From Verrucomicrobiota bacterium (GTDB taxonomy: Bacteria; Verrucomicrobiota; Verrucomicrobiia; Limisphaerales; Pedosphaeraceae): a stretch of DNA of 64,000 nucleotides. Positions 35,191 to 43,476 of the stretch are shown here, piece after piece. The stretch is taken from assembly GCA_021325145.1 (NCBI GenBank), contig JAJPHR010000053.1, positions 22,194 to 86,193 of the forward strand. The letters run 5' to 3'. The notes beneath the pieces are model-generated. The model was not told the DNA's origin, searched no databases, and saw only the letters and a list, made by a program, of their open reading frames with translations. Positions within the stretch are counted from its first letter, which is position 1; each line of letters opens with the position of its first letter. Both the position numbers and the translations under genes were made by a program.

Positions 35191-35298
35191 GCATGCTAAA
35201 GGCCAAGATCCGAAATCTCGGGAGAGGGACCGAGGACGAGCACGATTAGGGGGCTTTGGGACCGGCCTTCGCTCGGAAGCTTCGGCCCGGCAAGCGGG
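35191..35298. repeat. Repeat C2, second copy of the family-C element
   Basis: It is nearly identical to C1 at 31761-31888 along its length, from GCTAAAGGCCAA to CGGCCCGGCAAGCGGG, except that the hexamer array has two units (CGAGGA CGAGCA) instead of five. Confidence 0.85.
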
Positions 35299-35443
35299 TT
35301 TCGACGGGTAAAACTGTGGAACGGCTTGGGACGATGGCGGCAAGGGATTCGACCTGAATTCAGGTGGTTTTTTGCGCGCGCCCAAGCTGCTCCGGCGCGA
35401 TGGGGACATTACGAAACAGTTGAAATAGTATGGGCGGTAGGAC

Positions 35444-37012
35444 ATGGTTGTACGGATGGATAGCAATCAATTGGATGAACTGATGGTGTGCCGCCTGGAT
35501 CAGACGCGGAAGGTGGTTGAGCCTTGTTCCATCGTGATCTTCGGCGCAAGCGGGGATCTGACAGCCCGCAAGCTTATCCCGGCCCTGTATCACCTGCACA
35601 AGGAGAAGCAGATGCCGCCCAAATACCGCGTGATCGGGTTCGCCCGGCGGGAGAAAACAGACGCGTCCTGGCGGGAGGAGCTGCGGCAGGCGCTGGATCA
35701 ATTCTCGCGGACGAAACCGGTGGACGAAAAGGTATGGCAGGAGTTCTCGGCCAATCTGTTTTATTGCCAGGGCGAATTTTCCGATCTTTCAGCGTATCAG
35801 AAACTCGGAAAGTTGCTCGATTCGTTTGGCGACGAACAACTGAAGAACAACCTGTTGTTTTATCTGGCGACGTCCCCCAGCCAGTTTGGGGAAGTGGTGG
35901 AGCAATTATACAAAGCGGGGTTGCTGCACAAGGAGCAGGACAAGGGCTGGCAGCGCATCGTGGTGGAGAAGCCGTTCGGCCATGACCTCGAGTCGGCGAT
36001 GCAATTGAACAGCGAGTTGACCAAGTACGCGCGCGAGCAGCAGGTGTTTCGCATCGACCATTATCTGGGCAAGGAGACGGTGCAGAACATTTTGATGTTT
36101 CGTTTTGCCAACTCGGTTTTCGAACGCCTTTGGAACCGGGACATGGTGGACCACGTGCAAATCACGGTGAGCGAGAATCTGGGCGTGGGCCAGCGCGGCG
36201 GCTATTACGAGGAAGCCGGGGCGCTGCGCGACATGGTGCAAAATCATTTGCTGCAGGTCATGGCGCTGGTGGGAATGGAGCCGCCGGTCTCGCTGGAGGC
36301 CGAATCGATGCGCGACGAGAAAGTGAAGCTGCTCAAGTCGATCCGTCCGCTGACACCCGATGACGTGGCGCGGCAGGTGGTGCGAGGGCAATACTTTGCG
36401 GGGGCGGTGGACGGTCAATTGCGCCCCGGTTACCGGCAGGAACCAAAGGTCAAGCCGGATTCAAACACGGAAACTTTCGTGGCGGTGAAACTTTTCGTGG
36501 ACAATTGGCGGTGGTCGGGCGTGCCGTTTTATTTGCGAACGGGAAAATATCTGCCCCTGAGCGCCAGCGAAGTGCGGATTCAATTTCGGCCCACGCCCAA
36601 TGTTTTATTCGCGGCGCAATGCGGCAATAAACTGGATCCGAACGCGCTGACGCTGCGTTTGCAGCCCAATGAAGGGATTTCAATTCGGTTCAACGGCAAA
36701 GTGCCGGGCACGAGCACGAGCGTGCGGCCCGTCCGGATGTCGTTCAGTTATAACAGCGAGTTTGGCGCCTACACCCCGGAGGCTTACGAGCGCCTCCTGC
36801 TCGAGGCCATGGCTGGAGATGCAACCTTGTTCATCCGGCGCGATGAAGTCGAGGCGGCATGGAGCATAGTCGATGCGATTCGCAAGGGATGGGAAGGCAA
36901 GCCGTTGTCGAACCGGGAATTTTACGCGGCGGGCACCTGGGGTCCGGTTGCGTCAGACGATTTGCTGGCCCAGCGCGGGCATGCCTGGCGGAACCCGCAG
37001 CCTCAGACTTAG
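35444..37012 (+). CDS. zwf: Glucose-6-phosphate 1-dehydrogenase
   Basis: 522 residues. The coenzyme motif IVIFGASGDLTARKL is at residues 30-44 and the substrate/catalytic signature RIDHYLGKE at about 203-211, both classical for G6PDH, with EKPFGHDLESA before it. The length is normal for the family. It catalyses the first step of the oxidative pentose phosphate route, making NADPH. The ATG at 35444 was used; the ATG at 35456 is an alternative. pgl lies 250 bases downstream, after a family-B repeat. Confidence 0.96.
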   Translation: MVVRMDSNQLDELMVCRLDQTRKVVEPCSIVIFGASGDLTARKLIPALYHLHKEKQMPPKYRVIGFARREKTDASWREELRQALDQFSRTKPVDEKVWQEFSANLFYCQGEFSDLSAYQKLGKLLDSFGDEQLKNNLLFYLATSPSQFGEVVEQLYKAGLLHKEQDKGWQRIVVEKPFGHDLESAMQLNSELTKYAREQQVFRIDHYLGKETVQNILMFRFANSVFERLWNRDMVDHVQITVSENLGVGQRGGYYEEAGALRDMVQNHLLQVMALVGMEPPVSLEAESMRDEKVKLLKSIRPLTPDDVARQVVRGQYFAGAVDGQLRPGYRQEPKVKPDSNTETFVAVKLFVDNWRWSGVPFYLRTGKYLPLSASEVRIQFRPTPNVLFAAQCGNKLDPNALTLRLQPNEGISIRFNGKVPGTSTSVRPVRMSFSYNSEFGAYTPEAYERLLLEAMAGDATLFIRRDEVEAAWSIVDAIRKGWEGKPLSNREFYAAGTWGPVASDDLLAQRGHAWRNPQPQT

Positions 37013-37033
37013 GCGGAATTTAGAACCTATCCC

Positions 37034-37098
37034 GGTAGGGTGGGCAGTCCTCTGCCCGTCGTCGGCGCGCACGGAGTGACGCGCCCTACCGAGACAGG
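37034..37098. repeat. Repeat B1 (REP-like element)
   Basis: A ~64-base element with outer arms GGTAGGG / CCCTACC, an inner hairpin GGGCAG-TCCT-CTGCCC and a GTCGGCGCGCACGGAGTGAC core, ending GAGACAGG. Nearly identical copies are at 54215 and 57586. It lies between zwf and pgl. Confidence 0.85.
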
Positions 37099-37258
37099 CT
37101 CTGAGGCGGAGTCTACAGCACGGAACCCCGCCTTCGCGGCAAAATGCATCAAGAAGCGATGGCTTTGAATTTTTTAAGCACGTTGACCCGTACGACCGCC
37201 TGCTGGCTCAAGCCGGGGCTACAAGCGCCGAAGGGCCTGCTTCAATCTCACTAACTTT

Positions 37259-38008
37259 ATGACGCCCGAACTTCGTTCCTACCCTGACCCAAGCACGCTG
37301 GCGCAAGCAGTAGCGGCAGATTGGCTGGCCTCATTGGGACAGTCATTGAAGCGTCCGCCGGGCGATCAACCGTATGCCGTTGCGCTTTCCGGCGGGCGGA
37401 TTGCCCGGGACTTTTTCACGGAAATTGCACGACAATCCCAAAAATCGAAGGGTGTTTACCGGGACATTTTTCAACGGGTCCACTTCTTCTGGGCGGATGA
37501 ACGCTGCGTGCCGCCGACGGACCCGGAGAGTAATTACAGGGTGGCGCGGGAACTTTTGTTCGAACCATTGAACATCCCAGCCGGCCAGATTCATCGCATC
37601 CGGGGTGAGGAAAATGAGGCGCTTGCGTTGCGCGATGCGGTGGAGAATATTTGTGCAGTGGCTCCGCCCAAATTGGGCAAGGGGCCGCCGGTGTTGGATT
37701 TGATCTTTTTGGGAATGGGCGAGGACGGGCATGTGGCCTCGCTTTTCCCGGGCGAACCGCCGGAAGTGATGGCCAGCCCGGACATTTACCGGGCGGTGAC
37801 CGCCGTCAAACCGCCGCCGCGGAGAATTACGATGGGTTACGGAGTGTTGGCCGCGGCGCAGGGGGTTTGGGTGCTGGCGTCAGGCAAAGGGAAGGAGCAG
37901 GCCTTGCGGGAATCGCTGGCGCCCCAGGGCAAAACGCCATTGGCCAGGGTGTTGCGATCCCGGTCCGGCCGGGAAACAAGGGTTTACACGGACATGATGA
38001 CGGGCTAG
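37259..38008 (+). CDS. pgl: 6-phosphogluconolactonase
   Basis: 249 residues of the DevB/SOL type. Motifs are VALSGGRIARDFF at ~41, VHFFWADERCVPPTDPESNY (the WxDER family motif) and LIFLGMGEDGHVASLFPG near 150. It hydrolyses 6-phosphogluconolactone, the step after G6PDH, in agreement with the upstream zwf. The ATG is at 37259. No gnd gene follows in this window. Confidence 0.94.
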   Translation: MTPELRSYPDPSTLAQAVAADWLASLGQSLKRPPGDQPYAVALSGGRIARDFFTEIARQSQKSKGVYRDIFQRVHFFWADERCVPPTDPESNYRVARELLFEPLNIPAGQIHRIRGEENEALALRDAVENICAVAPPKLGKGPPVLDLIFLGMGEDGHVASLFPGEPPEVMASPDIYRAVTAVKPPPRRITMGYGVLAAAQGVWVLASGKGKEQALRESLAPQGKTPLARVLRSRSGRETRVYTDMMTG

Positions 38009-38116
38009 ACCGGGCTACGTTCTTTGTCAAGGGAAGCTGCGGAAAAACCGATAATAATTTCGAAACATTTTTTTGTTTTTTCCGAACATTTTCCCGCCTG
38101 CGGGTATCTATTATCT

Positions 38117-38274
38117 AGATGTCGCTGTTCGTTTAGGGTTGGCAGAGAGGTTATGCTAGTAGCGAGGTTCGAACAGCGTCAAAATAGTTGACCTCGTTAC
38201 CCTTCTGAGCGCCTCGGTGAAGGCGTATTAACCTTATCACCACTGAGCCAGAGCAATCTGGCTCTTTTATTTTG
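38117..38274 (+). ncRNA. Candidate small RNA or cis-regulatory leader before accA
   Basis: About 155 bases framed by an upstream TATTAT and a strong downstream terminator. A nine-base perfect pairing CGCTGTTCG (38123-38131) / CGAACAGCG (38170-38178) closes a 38-base loop, a short GCGCCT / AGGCGT hairpin lies near 38209-38226, and the last stem is the terminator. Inside the first loop an ATG at 38153 with AGAGAGG just before it opens a 12-codon frame (MLVARFEQRQNS). It could be an independent sRNA or an attenuator of accA. I recognise no known RNA class. Confidence 0.45.
38245..38274 (+). terminator. Intrinsic terminator upstream of accA
   Basis: A perfect eight-base stem GAGCCAGA / TCTGGCTC with a GCAA tetraloop is followed by TTTTATTTTG. 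It lies 53 bases before the accA start, so it either ends a separate small transcript or attenuates accA. Confidence 0.92.
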
Positions 38275-38326
38275 TACGGAATTCAGCGTTGCGTCGGACC
38301 CGGAGGGAACCTAAACTTACCGCGAC

Positions 38327-39316
38327 ATGAAAAATCAGCTCGACTTTGAAAAGCCGATTTTTGAACTGCAAAGCAAGCTGGAAGAGCTGAAGAAACATCC
38401 GGAGGCCCATTCGCTGGGGGTCAGCTTTGAGGAGGAAATCCAGAAGATCGAGGCCAAACTGGCAGAAACCCGCAAACAAATCGTCTCCAATCTCACCGCC
38501 TGGCAGCGAGTGCAACTTGCCCGGCACCCCAAACGCCCTTTCACCCTGGATTATCTTCAAAATACCTTTTCAGATTTTAGTGAAATCCATGGGGACCGCT
38601 TGTTCGCTGAGGACCGGGCCATGGTAGGCGGCTTTGCGCGCCTGGGCGAGCATCGCGTCATGGTCATTGGCACCCAAAAGGGGCGGGATACGAAGGAAAA
38701 CATCCTGCGCAACTTCGGTTCGGCCCATCCGGAAGGCTACCGCAAGGCCTTGCGCCTGATGCGCTTGGCCGACAAATTTGGTTTGCCGATCATTACCATC
38801 ATCGATACCGCGGGCGCATACCCCGGCATCGGCGCGGAAGAACGCCACATTGCCGAGGCGATTGCGGTCAATCTGCGTGAAATGATGCTCCTGGAAGTTC
38901 CCACCATCGCCGTCGTCATCGGCGAAGGCGGATCGGGGGGGGCGTTGGGGATTGGCGTGGCGGATCGCGTGCTGATTTTGGAAAACGCCTATTACTCCGT
39001 GATCAGTCCGGAAGGTTGCGCGGCCATCCTTTGGAAAGACCGCGCTGCCGCGCCCAAGGCGGCGGAGGCGCTCAAAATCACCGCTCGCAATTTGCTGGAA
39101 CTTGGCTTGGTGGATGAAGTCGTGCCCGAACCTTTGGGCGGGGCGCACAACGACCCCACCGCCATCGGCGCGACGCTGAAGCAACTTTTGCTCAATCACC
39201 TCGGAGAATTGCAGAAGTTCCCGGCTGCGGAGCGTCTCAAGCAGCGCTACAACCGTTTCCGCGCCCACGGGCACTTCGTCGAAAAGCAACCATCGCCACA
39301 ACCGGCTGCGGCGTGA
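38327..39316 (+). CDS. accA: Acetyl-CoA carboxylase carboxyltransferase subunit alpha
   Basis: 329 residues, normal length. The N-terminal helices (LDFEKPIFELQSKLEELKKH) are followed by RHPKRPFTLDYLQNTFSDF, GDRLFAEDRAMVGGFARLG, GAYPGIGAEERHIAEAIAVN and EGGSGGALGIGVADRVLILE, the oxyanion and CoA-binding motifs of AccA. With AccD it transfers carboxyl from biotin-BCCP to acetyl-CoA in fatty-acid synthesis. accD is not visible here. A manA gene follows after ~45 bases. Confidence 0.96.
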   Translation: MKNQLDFEKPIFELQSKLEELKKHPEAHSLGVSFEEEIQKIEAKLAETRKQIVSNLTAWQRVQLARHPKRPFTLDYLQNTFSDFSEIHGDRLFAEDRAMVGGFARLGEHRVMVIGTQKGRDTKENILRNFGSAHPEGYRKALRLMRLADKFGLPIITIIDTAGAYPGIGAEERHIAEAIAVNLREMMLLEVPTIAVVIGEGGSGGALGIGVADRVLILENAYYSVISPEGCAAILWKDRAAAPKAAEALKITARNLLELGLVDEVVPEPLGGAHNDPTAIGATLKQLLLNHLGELQKFPAAERLKQRYNRFRAHGHFVEKQPSPQPAAA

Positions 39317-39362
39317 GCAATTCCGAACGCAGCTTCAACCAGCCCGTTGGGCTGGGCCGCCC

Positions 39363-40367
39363 ATGCTCTATCCTCTGATCTTTCAACCGATCTTCAAAGA
39401 GCGGCTCTGGGGCGGGCGCAACCTGGAGCGGCTTTACGGCAAATCGATCCCGGCCGGTGTCCCGATTGGCGAATCCTGGGAAATATCGGACCGGCCTGGC
39501 GATGTCAGTCTCATTGCCAATGGGCCGCTCGCAGGCAAGGACCTGCGCTGGCTCATGGAAAATCATTCAGCGGAATTGCTCGGGCAATCGCAGCCGCCCG
39601 GGATGCGTTTTCCCCTGCTGATCAAAATCCTGGATGCTCAGGAGAAGCTTTCGCTGCAAGTCCATCCCCCGGCGGAACTGGCCGCCAGCCTCAGCGGCGA
39701 ACCCAAAACGGAAATGTGGTATATCGCCGAGGCCGCCCCGGAAGCGGACCTTTTCGTGGGCCTGAAACGCGGGGCCACGCGGGCCGAATTCGAACGGAGG
39801 ATTGGCGATGGCACAGTGGCGGAATGCTTCCATCGCGTTCCGGTTAAAACAGGCGACGTAATGTTTCTGCCGAGCGGCCGCGTGCATGCGATTGGCGCCG
39901 GGAACGTCATCTTTGAGATTCAACAAAACTCGGACACGACTTATCGCGTGTTCGATTGGAACCGGATGGGATTGGACGGCAAGCCGCGCGAATTGCACAT
40001 CGCGCAATCGCTGGCGAGCATCGATTTCAACGACTTTGAACCGCGTTTGATCCAAAGCATCTACTCCCGCAACGCCACGCTCAAGGTGCGCTACCTGGTG
40101 GACGATCCGCTGTTTCGCGTCGATGCCTGCCAGGTCAAGCGGGGCCAGCGCTTTTACATCCGCAGCGACGGAGCCCAGGTGATTGGCATGTTGCGCGGGC
40201 GGCTGCAAATCGAGCACGGCGAAACTAAATTAACGGTGGCGGCCGGACAATTCGCATTGCTGCCCGCGTGCCTGGAACGGGTGACGATCATCGCCGAGAC
40301 CCAGGTTGAATTCCTGCAGGTGCAAAACCGCCTGGGAACCGGAGCGCAGAGCTCCAGTTCTGCGTGA
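39363..40367 (+). CDS. manA: Mannose-6-phosphate isomerase, class I
   Basis: 334 residues. The zinc ligands of type I phosphomannose isomerase are visible: LSLQVHPPAE (Gln99, His101), KTEMWYI (Glu117) and SGRVHAIGAG (His in the second half). The N-terminal FKERLWGGRNLERLYG is typical of the short bacterial ManA. It interconverts fructose 6-phosphate and mannose 6-phosphate and so feeds GDP-mannose and glycan synthesis. Confidence 0.94.
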   Translation: MLYPLIFQPIFKERLWGGRNLERLYGKSIPAGVPIGESWEISDRPGDVSLIANGPLAGKDLRWLMENHSAELLGQSQPPGMRFPLLIKILDAQEKLSLQVHPPAELAASLSGEPKTEMWYIAEAAPEADLFVGLKRGATRAEFERRIGDGTVAECFHRVPVKTGDVMFLPSGRVHAIGAGNVIFEIQQNSDTTYRVFDWNRMGLDGKPRELHIAQSLASIDFNDFEPRLIQSIYSRNATLKVRYLVDDPLFRVDACQVKRGQRFYIRSDGAQVIGMLRGRLQIEHGETKLTVAAGQFALLPACLERVTIIAETQVEFLQVQNRLGTGAQSSSSA

Positions 40368-40497
40368 ACACGACGGATATTGCCACGCACAGCGGGAGCT
40401 TTGCGCTCCGCTGTTCGGCGAGGCATTGCTCATTCCTGCTGGTGCTTGTATTTGGCGCGTGCGTGCGGCATCTTGATACCGGTACGATTCAACGGCC

Positions 40498-40935
40498 ATG
40501 TCTTCCAAACTAAAGGAATTCCTGCAGCGTTGGCTGATCAACACGGCCGCAGTGTTGGCGGCCACGCGCATCATCCCAGGTATTCATTACGACAAGCCCC
40601 TGGATTTGGTGATCGCGACCTTGCTGCTGGGGATCTTGAACGCTGTTTTACGGCCGCTGCTGACACTCCTCACCCTGCCCTTGCTGCTCGTGACCCTCGG
40701 TCTGTTCTACTTTGTGATCAACGCGCTGTTGCTCTATTTTGTCGGCAACATTGTCAGCGGTTTCCACGTCGACTCGTTTTGGGCGGCGTTCTGGGGCGGT
40801 CTCGTCATTTCTTTTATTTCCCTGGTCTTAAACTCGCTCACCGGCACCGGCAATTCGCGCGTGACCGTCCGACGAGGCGGCCCACCGCCGCGCAATCGCC
40901 ACGATGACGGCGGCGGACCAGTGATTGATGTGTGA
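40498..40935 (+). CDS. Phage holin family 4 (YvlD-like) membrane protein
   Basis: 145 residues with four hydrophobic helices (about 10-25, 35-50, 55-80 and 90-112), containing IIPGIHYDKPLDLVIATLLL, GILNAVLRPLLTLLTLPLLL and GLFYFVINALLLYFVGNIV. This is the pattern of the widespread PF04020-type family; despite its holin name it is chromosomal and of unknown function. The tail is Arg/Pro/Gly/Asp-rich and cytosolic. Confidence 0.85.
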   Translation: MSSKLKEFLQRWLINTAAVLAATRIIPGIHYDKPLDLVIATLLLGILNAVLRPLLTLLTLPLLLVTLGLFYFVINALLLYFVGNIVSGFHVDSFWAAFWGGLVISFISLVLNSLTGTGNSRVTVRRGGPPPRNRHDDGGGPVIDV

Positions 40936-40982
40936 GCCGGGTGCTTCCGGGTTGGCGCAAGGAAAACAGGCCGCACAGCCTT

Positions 40983-41708
40983 TTAAGGTGGGAGCGACAA
41001 ATCCAAAAGTTGCGTTTGCGGGAGGCGGTTGGAAATGATGAACCGCGCAAGATTTGTCCAGCGCTGGCAGCGGTCGAGCACGATGCCGTCAGAAGTAGCA
41101 ATGACCTGATCCGTATGAGAAAGCACATGGTCTGGACTGAACGTCAAGTCCACTTCCATCTTCCAACCAGCGTCCGCCGCAACTTCCAGGATGGCCGCCT
41201 TGAGGCGTCCGCTGTTCGACACCGGCTGGTCGAGCCACCATCGGCAGCAGCTCACGCCCCAGGCTGACGCGGTTTCGCCGATCAGGCGGAGGACCGGCAC
41301 GGTTTCACTCACCTGGCGATAACGCCCGTGAATGCCGGCGATGTCCCGGCAACACCCGTCGCGGCATAACAATACAATCCCGCCCGCGAGCGCACTTTCG
41401 AGAATGGTCAACACGTTGTAGCCGTCGAGCCAGAGTTCCCGTCCCCAGAGTTGGTCCGGTTCGACGAGCGATTGCCTGCGCTGGCCCACCTCTTCGCCCG
41501 AGCAGGCGAAGCGGGAGACGGCCATGCGCTGACGGCTGGCGAGGGTATGGCGATTGCCAACGAGCTCAATCGCCGAGCGGGCGGCATAGCCGCGGTCGAG
41601 CAGCCAGCAGAGGTCGGCAGCCGCGGCGCGCAATGCCGGGAGTTGCCGGGCGGCAAAAAGCCGCCCGTCCTGTGGGGCGGGCCCCCGATGCATCTGATGT
41701 CGTGCCAC
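40983..41708 (-). CDS. DUF434 domain protein
   Basis: 241 residues from a GTG at 41708; an ATG at 41693 would start at MHRGPAPQDG. The N-terminal part HRGPAPQDGRLFA, LCWLLDRGYAARSAIELVGNRH and RQRMAVSRFACS is the DUF434 signature; LWLDGYNVLTILESALAGG with a C-terminal CRWWLDQPVSNSG and DGIVLDRCQRWTNLARFII suggests a PIN-like nucleotide-dependent fold. Function unknown, though a nuclease is conceivable. It is convergent with the holin-like gene. Confidence 0.75.
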   Translation of the reverse strand: MARHQMHRGPAPQDGRLFAARQLPALRAAAADLCWLLDRGYAARSAIELVGNRHTLASRQRMAVSRFACSGEEVGQRRQSLVEPDQLWGRELWLDGYNVLTILESALAGGIVLLCRDGCCRDIAGIHGRYRQVSETVPVLRLIGETASAWGVSCCRWWLDQPVSNSGRLKAAILEVAADAGWKMEVDLTFSPDHVLSHTDQVIATSDGIVLDRCQRWTNLARFIISNRLPQTQLLDLSLPP

Positions 41709-42157
41709 GGCAGGATATTGTCACAGGGGTTGGAAAAAGTCAGTTCCCGTTACTCCGTCGCGCCGTTGTTCTTTGCGATTTGCTCAGCTTGCTTAAAAGG
41801 AACCAGCGAAGCTTTGATTCCCGCGCGCGCTGCCGGCCGCTGATAACGCCAGGGTGGAGGCAAACACATTCAAGCTATTCGCTCCGGCGCTCATTACTCG
41901 TTGGTCCGGCATCGTCGCTTGTGCCTCGCTGCCGTGTGGCAACGGCTTGTATGAACCAGATGAAGGGTTGTCGCGAAAATATTTCAAGTCTGTTGCGCGC
42001 GTTGCCGCCGCTCCGTGGCATTCCAGTTGCTCGGGTCCTTTTGTCGCGATGAACCTGATATGCCTGCACCAAGCTATATTGGCGCCCGAGTCGGCGCTTA
42101 AAGCTTTTGTGGCCGGCGGTTTCCCGCGCCATGTCTGTAAACCAAACCTAACTGAAG
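41709..42157 (+). promoter_or_regulatory. Control region of the urea cluster
   Basis: About 450 bases with no supported gene. It contains the sigma-54 match at 42016-42031 and an inverted repeat GCACCAA-GCTATA-TTGGCGC at 42066-42085 (one mismatch). A 140-codon open frame through it looks random in composition. Confidence 0.55.
42016..42031 (+). promoter_or_regulatory. Putative sigma-54 (-24/-12) promoter of the urea operon
   Basis: TGGCATTCCAGTTGCT matches the consensus TGGCACG-N4-TTGCW at ten of the twelve fixed positions, with the invariant GG (42017-42018) and GC (42029-42030) separated by exactly ten bases. It lies ~127 bases before the porin ATG. Sigma-54 with NtrC is the standard way to switch on urea use under nitrogen limitation. 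Confidence 0.65.
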
Positions 42158-43447
42158 ATGAAACGACATACACGAAGGACGAAACACATCGCCACTGTGG
42201 GAGCTTGCCTGGGACTGGCCGTCACGGGTGTCGGCGGCTTGCAGGCGCAATCCAATCCCGCTTCCAGCGACGATAAAATCAAGCAATTGGAAAAGCAAAA
42301 CCAGGATCTGCAAAAGCGGCTGGATACGCTTGAAGCGGTCGCCCAAAAGGAAGGGCTGTTGCCCAGCGGCAAGGGCGGCGACCCGCCGGTTTCAGCGCTG
42401 ACCGACGTGAGCCTCAGCGGCTTTGTCACCACTTCTTACTTTCACGATTCCAGCGAACCCCCCGGTCCCGGCCACATCAGCCCGGGCTACCTCTGGAACC
42501 GGGTCAACGATTCCTTTTCCATCAACAAGTTCAAGCTCACGCTCGCCAGCCCGCCCGTCGAGCGCAGCGGCGACAAGTTCGACGTCGCTTACCGGGTTTC
42601 GCTCATTGCCGGACAGGACGCGCCGATTGTCAACTCGAAGGCCGCCGTCATCGGCTTTGATTACCTGCGTGAAGCCTATTTGGAAATGAACATCCCGATC
42701 GGCACCGGACTGAACGTCCGCGCGGGCGAACTGATCTCGCTGCTCAACTATGAATCGGGCGATGGTGGCGCGGCGAACATCAACTTTTCGCAGGGCTTCC
42801 AATGGTTCTTCACGGGCAATGGTCCAGCCGCCGGAATCCAGCTTGGCTATACGTTTTGTGATTGGCTGGATGTTAAACTGCGCGTCCAAAACGGGTTGTA
42901 CGCCGGCCCGGTCGACAACAACAGTTCCAAGACCGTCGTTGGCGCCATCGACATCAAGCCAACCGACAAGCTTTGGTTCAATGTCTTGTTCTTCGGCGGA
43001 CGTGAAGACGCTTTCGTTCAATCGCTCTGGGGGGCTTCACTCCTGGGTGGATGGCAGGCGACCGACCAGTTGAGTTTCGGAACGGAGTTGGATTATTTCG
43101 ACTTCCACAATCCCGGCGCAGTCGTTCCAGGAGGTAGCAACCCCGTGTGGAGCGCCGGACTGTGGACGGCTTACGATTTCACGAAACAAGTCGGCCTGGG
43201 CCTGCGCACGGAGTTTCTCAGCGACCACAGCGGTGTGGACGTCTCGGGCGGCGCACTCGGGTTTTTGAACCCGCCCGGCACCGGGCAGGATCTGACCAGC
43301 GTGGCGCTGACGCTCAACTATAAGCCAGTTCCGAGACTCAAAATCCAGCCCGAGATCCGCTTCGACCACACTTCCTGGTCGGGTGGATTTGTGGCCGGCA
43401 AACAAAACCGCGTCATCTTCGGCGCGGGCGCTTCCTACATCTTTTAA
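42158..43447 (+). CDS. Outer-membrane porin of the urea cluster
   Basis: 429 residues. A signal peptide ([19 protein letters not shown]) is followed by a short coiled coil ([22 protein letters not shown]) and a long stretch of alternating beta strands ending in an aromatic residue (GAGASYIF), as expected of a beta barrel. The pattern resembles the BBP2-like porin family seen in Planctomycetes and Verrucomicrobia. It lies 29 bases before urtA under the same putative promoter, so it probably carries urea or other small amides across the outer membrane. Confidence 0.78.
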   Translation: MKRHTRRTKHIATVGACLGLAVTGVGGLQAQSNPASSDDKIKQLEKQNQDLQKRLDTLEAVAQKEGLLPSGKGGDPPVSALTDVSLSGFVTTSYFHDSSEPPGPGHISPGYLWNRVNDSFSINKFKLTLASPPVERSGDKFDVAYRVSLIAGQDAPIVNSKAAVIGFDYLREAYLEMNIPIGTGLNVRAGELISLLNYESGDGGAANINFSQGFQWFFTGNGPAAGIQLGYTFCDWLDVKLRVQNGLYAGPVDNNSSKTVVGAIDIKPTDKLWFNVLFFGGREDAFVQSLWGASLLGGWQATDQLSFGTELDYFDFHNPGAVVPGGSNPVWSAGLWTAYDFTKQVGLGLRTEFLSDHSGVDVSGGALGFLNPPGTGQDLTSVALTLNYKPVPRLKIQPEIRFDHTSWSGGFVAGKQNRVIFGAGASYIF

Positions 43448-43476
43448 CCCACGGCAAATCCCAACAAACCAACGAT

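Larger units (their letters stand above)
34963..35443. other. Intergenic region before zwf with two repeat arrays
   Basis: About 480 bases hold the GTCACGG cluster (35070-35150) and repeat C2 (35191-35298). The last ~140 bases should contain the zwf promoter; I did not find a convincing one by eye. Confidence 0.5.
38009..38326 (+). other. Intergenic region: AT-rich stretch, structured segment and terminator before accA
   Basis: After pgl comes a T-rich stretch (about 38050-38085), then TATCTATTAT, a plausible -10 region, then the structured segment 38117-38274 listed separately, then ~50 bases to the accA ATG. Confidence 0.5.

Noticed and set aside
38130..38180. tRNA-like look of GGTTGGCAGAG...GGTTCGAAC
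   Set aside because: The T-loop-like GGTTCGAAC is part of the nine-base stem with CGCTGTTCG; no acceptor stem, anticodon arm or CCA end can be drawn.
41854..42276. 140-codon frame in the urea control region
   Set aside because: It overlaps the porin start out of frame and the composition is random; the region has promoter features instead.
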